Part shown: piece after piece, positions 60,346 through 64,000 of the stretch
Layout of the letters: each line of letters opens with the position of its first letter
Numbering within the stretch: the first letter of the stretch is position 1
Assembly: GCA_013407085.1 (NCBI GenBank)
Contig: JACCGJ010003208.1
Location: 21,321-85,320 of the forward strand
Direction: 5' to 3'
Source of the DNA: Atriophallophorus winterbourni
Lineage: Eukaryota; Platyhelminthes; Trematoda; Plagiorchiida; Microphallidae
Length of the DNA stretch: 64,000 nucleotides
The notes under the pieces: model-generated
The model's database searches: none
Told to the model about the DNA's origin: nothing
The model's input: only the letters and a program-made list of their open reading frames with translations
Made by a program: the position numbers and the translations under genes

Positions 60346-62100
60346 ATCTTATATCTGGTAACATAACCTGAGGTTATTGGCAGCATTTCGTTGTAACATC
60401 TTTGCCAACGATTGAAAATGGGATAATCATCTGAAAGCCAATTGGTTAAGCGAATGAATTTCACTAACCCATGGAAATACCTCGTGCGTTTCTGACATAC
60501 AAAGCATGCCGACAAGGCAGAAGATAATCGGTGGAAAATGGACAATCACACTGCCAGGTGACTGTAGATACCTTGTATGTCTTGGAACCTTCAGTCACCG
60601 CGGATAATTCCTGTATGTTGACGCAAGTCATCAGACGGTTTTGCCGCAGGTGGTCGGTCAGCAATTCCACTGCTTTGGGTACTAGCAGGGAGCACATTCC
60701 ATCAAGCTCAGGGTGCTGAGGAATTTCGCGAGGCCCACGACTGGTAGAGACAAATAGAGCCTGACGATTCTGAAGGATGTGTTGGAAGACGTCCTTCGTT
60801 CTTTCTACAGCTTGCCAGAGACAAAGGTTCCCACTCAAATTGTGCCTCTTAATTGACCGATGGGTGGCTTCAACGAAGTTATTGTCCTTCGGCCAAAAGT
60901 GGGAACTCGAGGCGATCTGATTGTTGTCCACATTGAGGCTCGGTGGATCAGTCTTGGCCTCACGTACTGTTGGTATAGGGTTTCGTTAACCCTATTCATT
61001 GCATTCAAAGATACAATATATCTCCACCTGTTGCGCGTGCTCATGGCTACGTAGAACCACTTCATAAACAAGGCACCAGGTTGCTGTAAACATGTTAAGT
61101 AATTAAGATGAACATACTCTTTTGGTAACATTCCGTATAATGTTCACACGACACAGAAACACGTGTGCTGCTGGCATTTCAGCTCTCACTGCAGCCTGAG
61201 TGGCAGCGCTGTCATCCATCATGACCGACAGAATGCTAACAGGGTTAGCGAATTCCAAAAACTTTCGTAGGAAAAAAGATATGGACGCTGTGGTCTCCGT
61301 CCGCAACCATCCGAAGCAAACAGGAATACCCTTACCGCAGCCATCTACCACAACAATGACGAATAAGTGGTACTTTTCACGGCAACTCTTGAAAGTTGAG
61401 TCAATGCCAATGAAATGAGGAAACCGGCGGCAAAGCGTTATCTGTTCATTCGTCATAAATATGAAATGAGTGAGATTGCTCTCAGCATCAGTTTCCATAG
61501 AACAACGGCCGGATGTATTGAGCTGGGAGCTCAAGTCGTATAAAGAACTTGTGGTTTTGTGACTCGCCAGCAGCTTCCATCGCATGTTTCTTACGTCACA
61601 CGGCGTGACGTATTTCCCCATCTGCGTTCGAATATAATTGCATATGTTGAACGATGGAGTATTGTTCAACAACCAAGGGGTTATCGTTGAAATCTCGTCC
61701 AGTGAGAGGCGCCTATGAGTCGGTTCGTATTTAGCCATTAATAAACTAATGGGATGGTTGTGCTCCAAGGAAACTCGAGAGACACCAAACCTTTCACTAG
61801 GCAACCTTGAGATGAGTATTCTTGACCCACATCCGATCTTACGGGATTGCGTTCGACGAATTCCTCGGGAAGATGGCTGGTGTCGTCCAGCTTTTACGCA
61901 TTTGTAAGTCCGGGATCTGCAAATTATCAAAGTTAAGCTAACACAAACCTGGCATTTGGTGCTGTGCTCCGAATGTAATACGATGAACCAGTGGAGCTTT
62001 GAAACCTGGAAATAGCACCTGCTGCTTCAACTAGGGATTCAAATTGTATGGGGTCGGCAACGGTTCCGAAAATTTCTGCAAAAACCTGAACTAGCGACAT
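60258..62100 (-). CDS. MULE-type transposase / ZSWIM-like protein, five exons
   Basis: Cut-and-paste transposase of the Mutator-like superfamily, or a gene derived from one; acts in the nucleus on DNA. I infer exons 62,100-61,949, 61,916-61,118, 61,083-60,964, 60,916-60,481 and 60,430-60,258: 1,680 nt, 559 residues. Start: the ATG at 62,100 opens a frame leading into the domain. FAR1-like zinc-binding region: C57, C80, H103/H105 (LEHNHPI). DDE core: D223 in FIGIDSTFKS, D285/D286 in MMDDSA, E373 in NNFVEATHRSIKR. SWIM finger: C480-x-C482-x9-C492-x-H494. Odd points: between D2 and E the family's C-x2-H reads C306-R-V-N309, so the His is lost, and the last ~20 residues are encoded by a (TA)n tract. 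No terminal inverted repeats were found. Similar elements (Curupira) are known from schistosomes. No stop breaks the spliced frame. Confidence 0.85.
60431..60480 (-). other. Micro-intron 4, 50 nt
   Basis: Begins GTATTT and ends CTTTCAG. It splits codon 503 (G|AT), removes an in-frame TAG and joins the SWIM finger to a DDYPIFNRWQRCYNEM segment that resembles the short tail seen after SWIM fingers in this family. Confidence 0.75.
60917..60963 (-). other. Micro-intron 3, 47 nt
   Basis: Begins GTGAGG and ends AATCAG, phase 0, after residue 357. It has no stop inside but changes frame, and its removal brings the catalytic Glu segment and SWIM finger into frame. The alternative is a simple frameshift in a dying gene. 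I prefer the intron because both splice signals are present at the point where family similarity jumps. Confidence 0.7.
61084..61117 (-). other. Micro-intron 2, 34 nt
   Basis: Begins GTATGT and ends TTTACAG, phase 0, after residue 317. Removing it skips the TAA that otherwise ends the main exon and continues into the transposase sequence between the C306 motif and the catalytic Glu. Confidence 0.8.
61917..61948 (-). other. Micro-intron 1, 32 nt
   Basis: Begins GTTTGT and ends TTTGCAG on the minus strand. Removing it joins residue 51 across a split codon (AG|A) and bypasses an in-frame TAA. Size is typical of flatworm micro-introns. Confidence 0.8.
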
Positions 62101-62225
62101 CGTCAAAATATGCTGCGTGTAGGCTATGCAGCGCTTTTTAAAGGACGGCCAGATTCCATGATTGGCTTAAAAATAAACGCATTCTGATTCGTGCCTCTTG
62201 AACGGATTCTGATTGGTCAGCTAAT
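62101..62225 (-). promoter_or_regulatory. Putative promoter with two CCAAT boxes and a TATA-like element
   Basis: Upstream of the transposase start on the minus strand are CCAAT at 62,216-62,212 (in ctgaccaatcag) and at 62,165-62,161, and a TTTAAAAA stretch at about 62,142-62,134, roughly 35-40 bp before the ATG. Two CCAAT boxes ~50 bp apart and an AT-rich core fit a simple RNA polymerase II promoter with a very short 5'UTR. The intron-containing frame starts right after it. This is motif-based inference. Confidence 0.45.
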
Positions 62226-62495
62226 ATATACTTCGTGCCCGTGGAAAGTGATTGTAACGGACGCCATGGATCTTGTAGGAAAAATAAACTATTTTCATGA
62301 AAGTGGATGAGGTTTTACGACCACTGTGACATATATGGCGTATTAATGGAATGTGTTATATTATAACTATGGAGGAATCATGTTGTATACTAGTGTATTT
62401 GGATAGAAATCAACGATAATCTTGAAGGACAAATGAAAGAATCTTATCGTGAAATTAAATCCGGATAAATGCATCATTTCTGTTGATTGTCTTGG
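62225..62495. other. Unrecognised spacer
   Basis: Between the transposase promoter and the retrozyme-like repeat. No terminal inverted repeat matching the region beyond 60.2 kb was noticed. Confidence 0.4.
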
Positions 62496-62960
62496 ATACA
62501 CTATAAAGCTGGTTTCTTTCTGTTTGCCGTCATCAGGTGGAGACGGTAAGATCAGATTCAGCGAGTCTTGAATCAGTTGATAAGCCACAAGCTTAACAAT
62601 ATCCATATGATGGTAATAATTCAATAAGAATTTGAATAATTTCTCACATGAAGTAAGAAGGGGAGTTTGATCGTATTGGGTGTGGCACATTCTTCTAGTT
62701 TAATGCATTGTGTTGCTCACATCCCCCGAAATTACACTCCACTACCGGTTTCTGGCTGTTAGCCGTCATCAGGTGGAGACAGTAAATTAGATTCAGCGAG
62801 CCCTAAAACAGTGGAAAAGCGGTAAACAAAGTTAAACTTGTATGACACTGTTATATAGGGTTCTTACAAAGAACTACGATGTTCAAATACAGAATCACAA
62901 AGTGATTCCTGGACAAAGCGCTCAAGGCGCTTGTGGTGCTCACATCCCCATCCCGTCTAG
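62496..62960 (-). repeat. Hammerhead-retrozyme-like repeat, two units
   Basis: The plus-strand pattern ctg(t/g)ttagccgtcatcagg-like followed by attcagcgag occurs at 62,518-62,570 and 62,756-62,808, a ~238-bp unit. The junction g(t/g)tgctcacatcccc occurs at 62,711 and 62,935. The right-hand unit carries three compact hairpins: GTTCTT/AAGAAC (62,860-62,874), GAATCAC/GTGATTC (62,892-62,908) and AAGCGC/GCGCTT (62,916-62,932). The left-hand hammerhead (62,543-62,496) has an intact CTGATGA, but its helix II and cleavage-site strand are degraded. Repeats of ~200-400 bp carrying type I hammerheads in short tandem are known as metazoan retrozymes and as parts of Penelope-like elements. No Penelope RT is seen nearby. 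Confidence 0.75.
62737..62778 (-). ncRNA. Type I hammerhead self-cleaving ribozyme, apparently intact
   Basis: Minus strand, 5' to 3': helix I CTCCAC (62,778-62,773), core CTGATGA (62,772-62,766), helix II arm with GGCT-AAC-AGCC (62,764-62,754; flanking C and A unpaired), GAA(A) (62,752-62,749), helix III ACCGGT (62,749-62,744), cleavage nucleotide A (62,743), then helix I GTGGAG (62,742-62,737), which pairs perfectly with the first strand. The sequence before cleavage is GUA, obeying the NUH rule. Helix III is a 6-nt palindrome with no loop. A single molecule cannot fold it, but two can pair, as in the dimeric short-helix-III hammerheads of other animals. Beyond a small internal loop helix I extends by TTAC/GTAA, leaving room for the loop contacts natural hammerheads use. 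Confidence 0.85.
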
Positions 62961-64000
62961 TTTAAGTTATAAGGAAATAGTCGTTTGATGTTTGTGATCA
63001 ATAGTGTGAATAAAGTTTACATGAAAATAATATAATGCCTTCCTAATTCATTCAATCGAAGCATACACTGTAATCTCTCGGGCTGAGACTGTTTTTCGAT
63101 TCAAGCGAGTGAGGGGGTGACGATTTCGCGCAAACTCGCAATCTGATTGGACGAAAGTGCGCACTTTGTACAGGCTAGCAGACTACAGGGGGCGAATGAA
63201 ACTAAACGCTCTACCACATGTGGTGAGAGGGTAGCTACGTGGAAATTATTGGTCTATCTCAGAGCATGAGCGGTTAGCCAACGCACAATCTCATGCAAAA
63301 GCTCACTAAATTTCATGCAGCTTCACTAATGGAACGTTTTCCTTGATGCACAATCACCAGCAACATTCCACTCGTCTAAACACAACACATTTTTATCTCA
63401 TTTGATCGCACTATAAAATATGGCCATGTCCAATTTACTGCCTCAGGTTAAGAAAACCAATGGATGGGTAATAAAATATATATTTTGAAATTTGTTGAAC
63501 AGCAAGTTTTGTTTCAGTGATAATTGTATTCGACGTATTCTTCTACTCTCAAATTTATATCGAGATGTAGCAAGAGGCAGGAGATGACAACACCTGAAGA
63601 AGAGATAGCATTTGGGTTTATACTGTGCTTGTATAGGATATGAGAAGAGAATAATGTAAATACAAGCTTACGTATTCCTTTGTAGGCTTCGTGACGCGTT
63701 GCCACTAAAAATTATTAGTTTTCAGCCGTATGATTTTCTTCCTCGTTTGGATCGTTTGATATAATTGGGAGCCATAGGGTTTACCGGAAAGGAAAAGAGA
63801 ATTAAGATCAGTAATGTGAAGACGATTGTCAGACGTTCGCGCTTTCAAGCGAGAGTGTTGGTTAAGTTGACTGGAACAAAACTACACACGGCAACAAGTT
63901 AATGAATAAAAACTTACATGTGAAATGTATTCACCGTTGTGTTGATCCACGTATAACGAATCATATTTTCAAACGATTACTGAAACGCAGACAACGAGTT
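62960..64000. other. Unrecognised sequence with a GC-richer patch
   Basis: 63,065-63,330 is clearly GC-richer than its surroundings and could be a promoter or an old repeat, with a reversed CCAAT (attgg) at about 63,145. No tRNA fold, reading frame over 65 codons or repeat partner was found. From 63,420 to the window end nothing is recognised. Confidence 0.4.

Noticed and set aside
60531..61418. Plus-strand frames of 62-72 codons opposite the transposase
   Set aside because: Antisense shadows of the minus-strand gene.

Overview
This is a repeat-dominated stretch of an animal nuclear genome, AT-rich. I infer a flatworm, most likely a digenean trematode. The grounds are the mix of CR1-like, RTE-like and Gypsy retroelements, a MULE-type transposase gene interrupted by introns of only 32-50 nt, and hammerhead-ribozyme repeats of the kind known from schistosome satellites, Penelope-like elements and metazoan retrozymes. 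Nothing prokaryotic is visible: no operons, rRNA or CRISPR. I found no convincing tRNA.

Layout. 1-22 kb is a patchwork of a diverged, non-coding interspersed family (called R1 here) and a second one (R2), interrupted by a decayed Gypsy element (3.06-5.23 kb, minus), a decayed CR1 (7.3-9.4 kb, minus), a near full-length but multiply broken CR1 (10.39-14.28 kb, plus) and the 3' end of an RTE (20.9-21.4 kb, minus). 22.5-27.2 kb looks like an old tandem duplication of a ~2.5 kb segment, the second copy split by a CR1 3' end (25.68-26.54 kb). 27-39 kb is mostly unrecognised sequence with fragments of a retrozyme-like repeat (29.2 kb), RTE (30.7 and 33.8-34.9 kb) and CR1 (31.4-32.4 kb). 39.15-50.12 kb is a tandem satellite of about 33 monomers in three length classes (about 318, 321 and 332 bp). 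The right edge of the satellite is broken by a Gypsy element (50.1-52.63 kb) and a CR1 (52.8-53.8 kb), with half a monomer stranded between them. 54.5-58.1 kb holds a second retrozyme-like repeat and two CR1 elements placed head to head.

The most gene-like feature is at 62.10-60.26 kb (minus): a five-exon reading frame of about 559 codons with a FAR1-like zinc-binding N-terminus, a MULE DDE core and a C-terminal SWIM zinc finger. All four inferred introns begin GT and end AG, and each restores the frame. CCAAT boxes and a TATA-like stretch precede the start codon. About 0.4-0.9 kb upstream of it lies a ~240-bp repeat in two units. One unit carries an apparently complete type I hammerhead ribozyme on the minus strand (62,778-62,737), with all core nucleotides, a perfect helix I and a palindromic helix III suggesting a dimeric active form. 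I regard this ribozyme repeat and the micro-intron transposase as the most interesting objects in the window.

Limits: all assignments come from reading translations and motifs by eye. Family names are at clade level, repeat boundaries are approximate, and species, copy number and expression cannot be judged from the window.
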